Below are positions 21,629 through 31,600 of a DNA stretch of 64,000 nucleotides, in pieces (within the stretch, counting starts at the first letter, position 1; every line of letters begins with the position of its first letter). The notes under the pieces were generated by a model. That model saw nothing but the letters and a program-made list of their open reading frames with translations. It did no database searches and was not told the origin of the DNA. The DNA comes from Lithodes maja (Eukaryota; Arthropoda; Malacostraca; Decapoda; Lithodidae), in NCBI GenBank assembly GCA_037953745.1, contig JBAKBP010003129.1, forward strand, positions 62,001 through 126,000. Reading direction: 5' to 3'. Made by a program: the position numbers and the translations under genes.

Positions 21629-24600
21629 GCTGGGCCCTCAGCCAGCGAGTCTTAGCACGATGCAGCAGGAGGGTTCTCAAGGGCAAGCTGGCTTACCCGT
21701 AAACACGTCTCGGTGTGGATCCCCCATTTTGTGCTCTCCCCCCCCAGGCCTGTCTCCTGAGATGTTATTTCAGCTAGAACTAGCTAAGTTTAAGCTGCAG
21801 GAGACTCAGATACAACAGGCTAGTATAGAACGGATTAAGCTGCAGGAGACTCAGATACAACAGGCTAGTATAGAACGCATAGAGGTTGCTAGAATCCAAG
21901 CCAATCAGGATGCAACCAGGTACCAGGCTGAAATGGATGTCGAGAAGTCTAGAGTAGAGACCACGGGGCGTCATCTCGGTGGTGGGCACCGGGTTACAGA
22001 CTCACTTTCGCATTTAATTAAGTTAGTACCCGCATTTGATGAGACAGCAGTGACTGAGTTTTTTGCTCGTTTCGAAAAGAAGTGTCGTGAGTATGACTGG
22101 CCGGAGGTTAAATGGGCAGCATTAGTTTCATCACGTCTAGTGGGTAAGGGGTTGAAAGCCTACGATGCACTGTCACTGGACGAGAGTGTAGTGTATGGAC
22201 TGGTGAAGGAGGCTGTGCTCCGGGCCTACGAACTGCAACCCGAAACTTATAGATTGAAGTTCCGTGGCGTGAATAAGAAGAGCGACGTCAGTTTTATGGA
22301 GCACGCACGGGACTTAACAGATGCAGGTAATAACTGGTTTCGGTCCGAGCACGCAGAGTCGGCTGAGGAAATTAAGCAACTTTTCTATCTGGAACAGTTT
22401 TACAAATGTACTGGAACCGATCTAACGCTGAACATTAAGGAAAAATGTCCCAAGACAGTAGAGGAGGCTGCCAAGATGGCAGACCTCAGATTATCATTGA
22501 TTCGTGGTTGCGGTGCCGCTCAGAGGGCTGAGTCAGGGCAGAAGGGGCGCTATACCCCACCCACCAGAGTTTTCGATAATAACAAATCCTATGACACACA
22601 TAACCACACTAAATGCATTGCACCTAATAACACCTACAAACACAAGCCTCTCCCGTTTACTAAAGGTCAGGCCCCTTCTTCGCCCGCACAAGGGAAGAAG
22701 CCCATTGGGGATGTGAAATGTTACAAATGTCAGAAGCTAGGCCATTATTCACGTGAGTGCCCTAGTAACACTCCCGCTAAGCCGGTGTCATTGGTTCACA
22801 GTATCGGTGTGTCTCTGAAGGCTGCAGCAACTGCCCGGGGTAGGTTGTCAGCAGCTGAGGCACACGCGGTAAAGAAGCGTACGGAAGGCTCGACACCTGT
22901 CCGGGACACTTTCTGTAGCCATCGGGGGCACGGGTTTGTGAGCTGGGGGAGTGAACTACGGAGGGTTGACTTGCTGAGGGATACGGGGGCTTCGCAAACT
23001 TTGTTGAGGAACTTCACAGGGAAACCGATAAATGCGGCCAGAGTTGTTGTGGTGCAGGGTATAAATGCTACGAGGTCATACCCACTTGTGAGGTTGGAGT
23101 TGAGAGTGGGAGAGGTGTGCAGGGAGCTGGATGTAGGGATCGTTGAGTGTTTGCCAGTTGAGGGCGTCGACCTTCTTCTCGGCAACGACTTTGCGGTGCC
23201 CACTTCCGGGACTCCACCCTTAGTCGTTGCCGAGAGGGCGGCCGACGTGGATGGTGAGAATCGGGAAGGGGTTGGGAGGTGCCAACAGGATGAGATGGCC
23301 TGTGTGGTAACCCGATCTCGCTCTGCGGCTCCTGCACAGCCTAGCACTCAACCTCGGGGACAGTGGAGGAAGGATCAGGAGAAGGTTGCTAAGGGCAGGA
23401 AAAGGGACATTGATTCTGCTGCACTTCTCGGTGATTCGGTACTTGGACCTATAATAAACACGGGAGTTGACTCTGGCCCAGATATGGTGTGTAACAAGGC
23501 AGAGTTGGGTAAGACTTCGCGTGAGGCAAGAGCTGTAGCGAGAGCCACTAAGGCAGTAGAGCCTACTAGCCGGGGTAATGTCTTATTACAAAACCATCTT
23601 GATGCATTGACGCCCAGGGACATTAGTGAGCAGCAGCTGCAAGACGCTAGCCTAGCTCGTTATAGCAATGGTGCCATAGAGTTGGAGGAAGATGGGGATG
23701 CGAAGCCGGGAGATTTCTTTAGGCTCAACAGGATATTGTACCGCAGATTTCTAGACCCCAAATCGAAGTGGGAGGGCGGTGCGAGGGTAGTAGACCAGGT
23801 GGTTGTTCCAAATAAGTATAGAGAGTCCTTATTGTGTCTGGCGCATGATGTGCCGGTGGCGGGTCATTTGGGGGTAACAAAAACATTGGCGGCATTGGGC
23901 AGGTTTTTCTGGTGGCCTGGGGTCAAGGCTGATGTCTGTGCATGGGTGGCTGGGTGTGCGACCTGCCAGACAACGGGGAAGCCTAACCAGACAATCCCGA
24001 AGGCACCTTTGTTTCCCATACCTGTCACCGGGCCTCCGTTCAGCAAAGTTGTAGTAGATTTGGTTGGCCCTTTCCCGCCTACTAGTAGTGGCAATAAATT
24101 CCTGTTGACAATCATGGATGTGGCTACGAGATACCCGGACGCATACCCCATGAGAAACGGCTCGGCAAAGGCAGTTGTTAAAAACTTATTATTGTTCTGT
24201 TCCCGTTATGGATTTCCACGTGAGGTGCAGTCAGACCAGGGGAGCAATTTTACATCCAAATTGTTCAAGCAAACCCTTCAGTTGCACGGTATATGTTCTG
24301 TAGTGTCGTCAGCCTACCATCCCGAGAGTCAGGGAGTCTTGGAGCGGTGGCACTCGACCCTGAAGAGTATGCTACGCTGTTACTGTGCAGAACATGACAC
24401 TGATTGGGATTTGGGTCTGCCGTATGTTCTGTTCGCTGCACGTGAAGTCCCAGGAGAGAGCCTGGGGTTCAGTCCAAATCAACTAGTCTTTGGCCATAAT
24501 GTGAGAGGACCTTTAAGTATGGTGAAAGAGATCTGGGAGGGCGAAGAGAAGCCGGGGTCTGTACTTAAATATATCCTTGAGAGCCGGGAGAGACTTATAG

Positions 24601-26420
24601 GTTGCATGGCAGCGGCAGGTAATAACTTGGTTAATGCACAGACGGTCATGAAGCACCAGTATGACGCCAAGGTGAAGCTTCGGGAGTTTTCGGTGGGTCA
24701 GGAGGTAATGTTGCTTTTACCTTTGCCTGGACACCCCCTTTCTGCCAAGTTCATTGGGCCGTATGTGGTGGCTAAGAAACTGTCCGACCTTGATTACCTC
24801 GTTGCAACACCTGACCGTAGAAAAAAACATCAGTTATGTCATGTTAACCTCATGAAAGAGTATGTGAGACGCCCCTCAGAGCCTCTCACTGTCCCTGTGC
24901 TGGCCTGCAGCGGCCAGGGTGGAGAAGGAGGTGGGGACAGTCATGCTGCTGAGGAGGATAGCTGGGACTGTGTCATTTCCGCGGAACAGTGGGCGGGGAA
25001 TACTGAACAAGAGGCTAGGCAAGCTGTAAGTCACCTGCCTGAGCACCAGGGTGCTGCTGTCCTAGGCCTGTTCAGGTCATACCCCTCTGTTTTCGCCGAA
25101 CACCCAGGTCTCACTACTCAGGTAACGCACGACGTGGACGTCGGTGATAATGTGCCCTTCAAGTCAGTGCCCTACCGTGTGCCCCCGGTAAAGTTGCCAG
25201 CTTTACGGGAGGAGTTAAAGTACATGGTTGAGAGAGGGATGATCACTGAAGGTTATGTGAAGTGGACATCACCCGTCACGTTGCAGCCAAAACCTGACGG
25301 CAAGGTGCGGTTCTGCATAGATTTTCGTAGGCTAAATGGCTTGACCACTACCAACCCTTACCCTTTGCCTCGAGTTGACGACAGCGTGGACAAGATAGGG
25401 AATGCAAAGTACCTTACTAAAATTGATCTTGTAAAAGGCTACTGGCAAGTACCCCTGTCGGACCGAGCTAAGCAAGTTTGTGGTTTTGTGGTAGATGGCA
25501 AGACCTACCAATGTAACGTAATGCCTTATGGGCTTAAGAACGCACCTGCCACGTTTCAGAACCTGATGAACGATATTTGTGACGAAATCCCTAACTGCAC
25601 GGTCTACCTTGATGACGTGATAGTGTATGATGACAATTTTGAAAATCACCTAAGGCACTTAGAGACCCTGTTTGGGAAGTTGCACGATGCTGGGCTGGTG
25701 GTGAACCTGAGGAAGTGCGAGTTTGTAAAGGCTACTGTGCAGTATCTTGGCTTCGTGGTCGGGTTAGGCCGGGTGTGCCCCCCCCTGAGCAAGATACAGG
25801 CTATCAATATGTTTCCCAGGCCCACCACTAAGCGCCAGGTCATGCGGTTCCTAGGTATGATAGGCTATTATAGGCGCTTCATCCGGGGATACTCTACTGT
25901 CTTAGCACCGTTAACTGATCTACTGTCGAAGTCAGTGAAGTTCTGTTGGGCTGCGGAGTGTCAGAGGGCTTTCGACCTAGTCAAGCACCTGCTGTGTACA
26001 CATCCGATTTTGAGAGCCCCAGACTTCTCCAGGAGTTTTCAGCTGGCGACTGATGCCAGCGGTGTGGGTGCCGGGGCAGTGTTACTGCAGACTGATTCCG
26101 AGGGCTTGGAACACCCAGTGAGCTTCTTTTCTCGCAAGTTTAATTCGGCACAAAGGAATTACTCGACTATAGAGAAGGAGCTTCTTGCTATCGTTTTGTC
26201 GCTCAAACATTTCGAAGTTTATGTTCCAGCCTACGGCCCGGTAGTGACGATTTATACGGACCATCATCCCTTGAAATTCCTAAATCAGTTTCACAATCGG
26301 AATATGCGGTTGACCAGGTGGTCCCTAATGCTCCAAGAGTATAATCTCAACATTCAGCATATTGCCGGGAGTGAGAACGTGATAGCAGATTGTCTATCAA
26401 GGGTTGATGATCCAGGATAG
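21552..26420 (+). CDS. Gag-Pol polyprotein, PR-IN-RT-RH order
   Basis: 1,622 codons. Two near-identical KLQETQIQQASIERI repeats occur early. A capsid region at about 150-310 carries LRAYELQPETYRLKFRG, which resembles the SCAN fold core. A CCHC knuckle lies at about 390-403 (CYKCQKLGHYSREC) and the protease DTGAS at 477. The integrase HHCC zinc region spans about 765-805. The integrase triad is D836, D895, E931 (58 and 35 residues between). The IN C-terminus ends near CHVNLMKEYV. RT follows (FCIDFRRLN about 1257, YLDDVIVY about 1352) and then RNase H (TDASGVGAGAVLL about 1500; TIEKELLAIV; YTDHHPLKF). All catalytic motifs look intact. The end is a stop at 26418. The N-terminus may instead begin at 21308 through a frameshift. 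Integrase before RT is the striking point. Confidence 0.95.
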   Translation: MMAMGRWVEWGLGGVPSKPPFHSTPELGPQPASLSTMQQEGSQGQAGLPVNTSRCGSPILCSPPPGLSPEMLFQLELAKFKLQETQIQQASIERIKLQETQIQQASIERIEVARIQANQDATRYQAEMDVEKSRVETTGRHLGGGHRVTDSLSHLIKLVPAFDETAVTEFFARFEKKCREYDWPEVKWAALVSSRLVGKGLKAYDALSLDESVVYGLVKEAVLRAYELQPETYRLKFRGVNKKSDVSFMEHARDLTDAGNNWFRSEHAESAEEIKQLFYLEQFYKCTGTDLTLNIKEKCPKTVEEAAKMADLRLSLIRGCGAAQRAESGQKGRYTPPTRVFDNNKSYDTHNHTKCIAPNNTYKHKPLPFTKGQAPSSPAQGKKPIGDVKCYKCQKLGHYSRECPSNTPAKPVSLVHSIGVSLKAAATARGRLSAAEAHAVKKRTEGSTPVRDTFCSHRGHGFVSWGSELRRVDLLRDTGASQTLLRNFTGKPINAARVVVVQGINATRSYPLVRLELRVGEVCRELDVGIVECLPVEGVDLLLGNDFAVPTSGTPPLVVAERAADVDGENREGVGRCQQDEMACVVTRSRSAAPAQPSTQPRGQWRKDQEKVAKGRKRDIDSAALLGDSVLGPIINTGVDSGPDMVCNKAELGKTSREARAVARATKAVEPTSRGNVLLQNHLDALTPRDISEQQLQDASLARYSNGAIELEEDGDAKPGDFFRLNRILYRRFLDPKSKWEGGARVVDQVVVPNKYRESLLCLAHDVPVAGHLGVTKTLAALGRFFWWPGVKADVCAWVAGCATCQTTGKPNQTIPKAPLFPIPVTGPPFSKVVVDLVGPFPPTSSGNKFLLTIMDVATRYPDAYPMRNGSAKAVVKNLLLFCSRYGFPREVQSDQGSNFTSKLFKQTLQLHGICSVVSSAYHPESQGVLERWHSTLKSMLRCYCAEHDTDWDLGLPYVLFAAREVPGESLGFSPNQLVFGHNVRGPLSMVKEIWEGEEKPGSVLKYILESRERLIGCMAAAGNNLVNAQTVMKHQYDAKVKLREFSVGQEVMLLLPLPGHPLSAKFIGPYVVAKKLSDLDYLVATPDRRKKHQLCHVNLMKEYVRRPSEPLTVPVLACSGQGGEGGGDSHAAEEDSWDCVISAEQWAGNTEQEARQAVSHLPEHQGAAVLGLFRSYPSVFAEHPGLTTQVTHDVDVGDNVPFKSVPYRVPPVKLPALREELKYMVERGMITEGYVKWTSPVTLQPKPDGKVRFCIDFRRLNGLTTTNPYPLPRVDDSVDKIGNAKYLTKIDLVKGYWQVPLSDRAKQVCGFVVDGKTYQCNVMPYGLKNAPATFQNLMNDICDEIPNCTVYLDDVIVYDDNFENHLRHLETLFGKLHDAGLVVNLRKCEFVKATVQYLGFVVGLGRVCPPLSKIQAINMFPRPTTKRQVMRFLGMIGYYRRFIRGYSTVLAPLTDLLSKSVKFCWAAECQRAFDLVKHLLCTHPILRAPDFSRSFQLATDASGVGAGAVLLQTDSEGLEHPVSFFSRKFNSAQRNYSTIEKELLAIVLSLKHFEVYVPAYGPVVTIYTDHHPLKFLNQFHNRNMRLTRWSLMLQEYNLNIQHIAGSENVIADCLSRVDDPG

Positions 26421-26691
26421 TCGTGCACGGTGTGTGGGTTGAGCAGGAGTAAAATTAGGCTATCATAACGCCGTCCAAAAAGATTATAAAACAATAAAAT
26501 AAACGAGAAATTTTTTTTTTAGTTTTGTAAGTCTTTATTGTTGTAGCATGATGCATGCGATATTGTGTTTTATGTATAATTCACACTTCAGTTGTTGTGC
26601 ACCTTTTGCAATTAGTGGCAGCTAAGGGTAGCAGGTCGGTTGGTTGCCTGTCAGATTTTGATAATGCTTCTAAGGTCGATTATCTAAAATC

Positions 26692-26700
26692 TTGGGGGGG
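26692..26700 (+). promoter_or_regulatory. Polypurine tract
   Basis: TTGGGGGGG then C, immediately before the 3-prime LTR at 26702. It is mirrored by TTGGGGGG before the LTR of the minus-strand element at 35871. Its expected role is priming plus-strand DNA synthesis. Confidence 0.75.
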
Positions 26701-26701
26701 C

Positions 26702-28521
26702 TGTGACGCACCCAGTGCGTGGCAACGCAACCTGATTGTACTCCTTGGTACTCCACTGTACCGCCACTGTGTGGTACCGCTGTACCGCTGTACCGTGCTG
26801 GCTGCTTATATTGAGTGTGACAACGTATAACTATGTTCTTTGTATCTCTGCAAAGGTCTCGTCATGTGCTAACCAGTGGTGGGTTTTGTTTTAAGCCATG
26901 TCGAGACCTTCCATTTAATATGTAGTATCAATAGAGAAGTTGATAGATAAGACAATGGGAGTTCAGAGAGAGAGAGTGAGTTAGTTTTCAGAGCGAGAGG
27001 GTAGCAACGCGCCACGCTGCCGGAGTGGTGGTTGCCAGACGTATGGACCGGTTGGCAGCCTTGCGCTTATAGCTAGGTGCGACAGGGTTGGTAGTCCATT
27101 GCCGCCTGCCTGTGCTGCCTGGGTTGCCCATGTTGTCGTACTGCACATTGCCTGGAGGCTCGCTGTGTGTTCCATGATCAGGTTGCCTAGAACCTTTGAG
27201 ATTCTAACATCCCTTGCCCTCTCTCCCAATTTCTCACGGTTGCACTCTTTCTCTCTGACGACATTACTCTCATTTCATTCTTCTCTCTATTTAAATGCAT
27301 AACCTTCCCTTGAGGTCCTAAAGGAGTTTCAGCACTCACCTCTCGTATTACTCTTAGGACAAGCATATATTTACATGTATTAGATTTAAGGGGTTAATGT
27401 GAACAGCGATCTTCTTGATGAGGATAGTTGGTGAACGTTCTACATGTTCACGAGTTATATGCCCAGCTCATCATCCAATTTGTGACTAGACTAGTGCCAT
27501 GTGTAAGAGCCCGACCATGCCCAGGAGTTGTCTGTAGAGGGGCGAGGACTTAGCCTTGATTTGCCTACCGAGCCAGGAGCGAGTGCAGTACCAGAGACTA
27601 CAGCTCGCTCGTAGTGCCGGTATAGTAGAGTAACGTAATTTATCTGTCCTTGTGTTCTCTGCAGTCTTTTCCTGGGTTCTCGCTTTCGGTGCTGGGACTC
27701 GTTGTTCCTGTGACTTGGCCTGCTAGCTAGAACACATGGGGATGATGAGTGGGTGATATCTTTATTTTACTATGCATTGCAGCTCTCTTTAAGTTTATGT
27801 ATATAACACTTTACAATACACATTACTCACACACAAGACAACACTATTAATACTTTCATGTATCAATTAACTGCACTGTCGTTTTGCTGCTGTGTCCGGA
27901 GTTCCGTTGCGTAGGGCGCATACGGACTCAGAGGGGAGACAGAGTGAGAGAAGCGAAGTAGCCTATGCGGTAGTAGGCTACCGGCGCAGTACTGTTGCCT
28001 GCAACCTTTTAGTTATTCCAAGTATAGATTCATTCTTATAATAAGTGACTACTATTTATGTTCCTTCCATGTGTATTATTAGGTATCTACTGGATCATGA
28101 ACATCTTGTATGCTACATGCTAGTGCATGTTAGTAGGGGACAGTTATTCTAGTGCACGCGCTTTCAAGTAGGCGTGTACATTTGTCATTTAGCATTTCAC
28201 TGTCATACCTTTAGCCTGCTTCTATTCTACATTATTAGAGGCTTAATATTAACGTAGTTTCTTGAGTATTGCATTTCTTTAAGTAATAACGTAACCTATA
28301 AATGTCTGAGGGAGTTTAGCCTCATAGCCTACCCCTGTTGTACACTTTCGCCGAGTTAAGGTACCTCGTTACCATAGACGATAACTCTGTAGGGCGTTGG
28401 TGCTTTTGTTGTCTGGAGCATATAGTATTTGGGACTGGAATCGAGCGTGTCGTTGTCACATAAGCCATTTCTGTCCTACGATCAAGAATCCCGAATATGT
28501 ATTGCCGATCCAGCCGTAACA
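26702..28521 (+). repeat. 3-prime LTR
   Basis: 1,820 bases. TGTGACGCACCC at the start, CCGTAACA at the end. It retains the uninterrupted site where the 5-prime LTR carries the small retroposon. Confidence 0.95.
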
Positions 28522-28531
28522 ATAGTCATAC

Positions 28532-28661
28532 CCAAATGTTGTTGATTCCCAGTGGAGTCCTTATGGCGACCTTTTTGGGCGGGTACAGGCAAGAGGTGAA
28601 GTTCGGTGTGTATATCTTCTGCCAGTAATAGTAGATCCCGGACTCCACTACTCTCATCACG
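28532..28661 (-). CDS. IR exon 9 (last seen): end of S2 lobe
   Basis: Acceptor CTTCTAG|C at 28662. Reads VMRVVESGIYYYWQKIY, then the Cys-containing SCLYPP, then TPLGINNIW. Donor TGG|GTATGA at 28531. The LTR element starts ten bases further on. The expected next exon (G-A-F plus the third membrane span) is not found in the window. Confidence 0.85.
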
Positions 28662-31600
28662 CTAGAAGACCATTGTAATAATATGGAAATGTATATACGG
28701 TATATACTTAGATGAATATATAGTGTGATAGTAGATACGTACATTAATAAACTTACTATTGTATGTCACACATCTATACCCTCACGATACACTATGACGG
28801 CTCGACCTTACTGTTTCCATCGCACGCTAGTCTTTTAAGTTTGTTTGCATACAGTTAGAAGTAACTTTATATAATTATTGTTTACACTATAATTATGTAT
28901 TAACCATGAGCCTAATACTCAGCAACAATCACTTTACTTGCGACTGAAGGGTGGCATGAGGGGACTGTCTTTAGGACTAGCAAATGCAGCCATCATCGGC
29001 AGAAGTTCCTCTCGACCTTGGTAGAAATCACACATCCCTGGTGGATAAAACATATACTAGAACAAAACCATTGTTATCGTTCTCAGTGCCTATAATCATT
29101 TATGAGTTTTGTTATTGCTACCTACAGTATACATAATTTAAAAGGAACATACCGTGACACACACACACACACACTAATATATTTGTCATGCTTAGGGGAG
29201 CCGGAATTCAATTAAGAAACTGTGTCCCCCACTCGAGTTGAGTTTGGGGAGGAACACAGCTAGAAGTACCAGATTTCTCCTTTTAACCTCCGTAGTGGTA
29301 ATGGTGACAGACCTCCTGCCTGTAAGGGTTCGAATCCTAGCCCTAACTATTACATAGATATAGATATCGATATATTATGCACTACCGACAAAGGCACCTA
29401 TCGGGTGGTATATTTACCATGGGTTACCTCTGTTCCATGCAAAGTTTTTTCGAAGGAACTACATTCCTACCGTTCAGTTTGTATTGTGTCCTATAAATTG
29501 TCGCTTTTGGGAAGTACGATACGATTGACAGAGGTTGATGAAAAAATAGTATAGAATTGGGATAGATAATGTTTATAACAATCAGAACTAACATGGAAGT
29601 AAATAAAATAATCTAATTACCACAACAATCATTATTGGCCTTAACCTTTGGCTGAGAAGTCCTGTGCCATCATGGGTATGGTCCTGGAGTCTATGGTGAT
29701 CAGAACGTGGCTGCCACGCCTGAAAGCAACACCATTTAGTAAAATATAAAAAATATTGCTTTGACAGAGCAAATACATTATAAATTGCTTACCATTGCAC
29801 ACATAGTTAGATTACTTTTAATGTTAAATAGGTTTTAATATGGGTGTGTTTTAGTAAGCATATAACAATTAGTATGTTATGTGATAAGAAATAAGATCAA
29901 ATTTGATTTAAGTATGGACTGTTGTATATACGCAATGACTATCCAGGAACTGCTAATAAGTTTAAAGATATACTATTTGTCATTAACCCATACAGCCACA
30001 GCGACGCGCCTAGCGCGTCGGCGATGTATGTAACGCACAGCCCCAGAGACTTGCCTGGCGCGTCACCCTAATTACGCTGACCGTAACCTCAGGTGTAGCC
30101 ACTCAAGAGGGCTCAGATTTGTATGGGAACTGTGTACGTATCCCACGCAACCGTGCCGATGGTTGAAAACTCTCAAAGTCCACGTGCGTGCGTGTGAGCG
30201 CGCAATAACCTGGTTTTTTGGGGTAATTGCCTTCAATTTTTTACTCTTGTAAAATACGTTTTCGGGGGCTCTGTAGGACCATTCTTTAAGCTTTTTGAGC
30301 GGTTTTTCGTGGTTTTCCCTTCATTCCTAACCCATTCGCTATTGTTTCTGGAATAAAACCATTTTTTGAAAACCGGCCGGGTTCTGGTGAACAAACATTA
30401 CAAAACTAGCCGGGGCTGGACGGGTTAACAAATGTTAGTGATATGAGTAAATCTTACTGGAGAATTGCTTTTAAATTTGTTTGGTTCACTTTAGTTTGTC
30501 TTTCTGCAGATATAGCCATCGAGCTTAGTCAAAAGGTAGAATACTGTATGATTCAATATAATGTTATTTATATTATTACATTCTTAGTATAAGCCATCTG
30601 TGTCAATGGCAAACAGGAATAAATAAATAAACATATAAATCAAACATGTCAAAGTTCATGAATGTATATGTGTGACTGAACCTGACGCGGGTGTCGAGGT
30701 AGGCAGCTGTAAGGCGGTTGAGGACTGTCTCGAGCCGGCCTGTGTGTTGTAGGGCCCCGACCTCACCCATGATGCCTGTGTCCGCGTCCTGAGCGGGAGA
30801 GAATTTATTGATACCACGGAATGAGAGATAGATAGATGGATAGAGAGAGAGAGAGAGAGAGAGTTTTTCATAGATACACTGGCTACACAGACCTTACGAT
30901 CCAAACGAGGTGGTCAGGACACAATTTTATATATACAGTATATGCTCATTTATTTATTTACCAAAAAAGCCTGTGCAAGGTTTGTCCCTCGTGGCAGGAG
31001 CAGTGTGACCGGATTATCAACAATGTCCTGGAGTGACTGTATGGGCAGAGGGATGTATCGGACAGCCAGGAGGGACATAAGGTTGCCGGCGTAGCTCTGT
31101 GTCAGCACCAGTGTCATCAACATCCATACACCGACCACCACACGCTCCCACCACCACCAACCGGGTATTTCCTTTATATCTGAAGAATACATTAATGATA
31201 GTTGCATTTTTGTGTTCAATATATAGCAGAGCATGCAGCAGGCATGATGCTATAATCACTTGCTCACCAATTATTATTATCCCAGAAGTGAGGACACAAG
31301 AGATAGCCGCGATTGTACGTGCCTACTAAGTTGTAAAAGAAATGGAAAACGACTACTTGTAACAAGAATGGTCATAATATGGCCATAACAGCATCGATTA
31401 TTGGAAGAAGATTGGTGTGCTTGTTTAGTGTAGTGGAAGGGATAGGAGGAGGTGTTTGTGAGAGCTAGCTGGATACCTCTCTGTGTAGGTGAGACAAACG
31501 AAAGCAGTAAGGGAAGCCAGACAAATGAAACGTGTGTTCCTGCAACTCATTGTGACATGCCTATGAGGCCTCCCTTAGGTATTACCCTGTTCGATTGGTG

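Larger units (their letters stand above)
19101..28521 (+). mobile_element. Gmr1-like Ty3/gypsy LTR retrotransposon, near full length
   Basis: Paired LTRs (19101-21030 and 26702-28521), a putative primer-binding site at 21034, a polypurine tract at 26692-26700 and a 1,622-codon gag-pol frame. Apart from one 111-base insertion in the left LTR, I count about ten differences between the LTRs by eye, so it is a young insertion. Pol order is protease, integrase, reverse transcriptase, RNase H. That order is copia-like, but the RT is gypsy-type, as in the Gmr1 group. It lies antisense to the ionotropic receptor gene, 10 bases past an exon donor. No direct target duplication: the flanks are ACTAT and ATAGT. 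Confidence 0.92.

Noticed and set aside
28556..28574. A second TGGCGACCTT primer-binding-like site just past the 3-prime LTR
   Set aside because: It lies within receptor exon 9 coding sequence, so the resemblance is chance.
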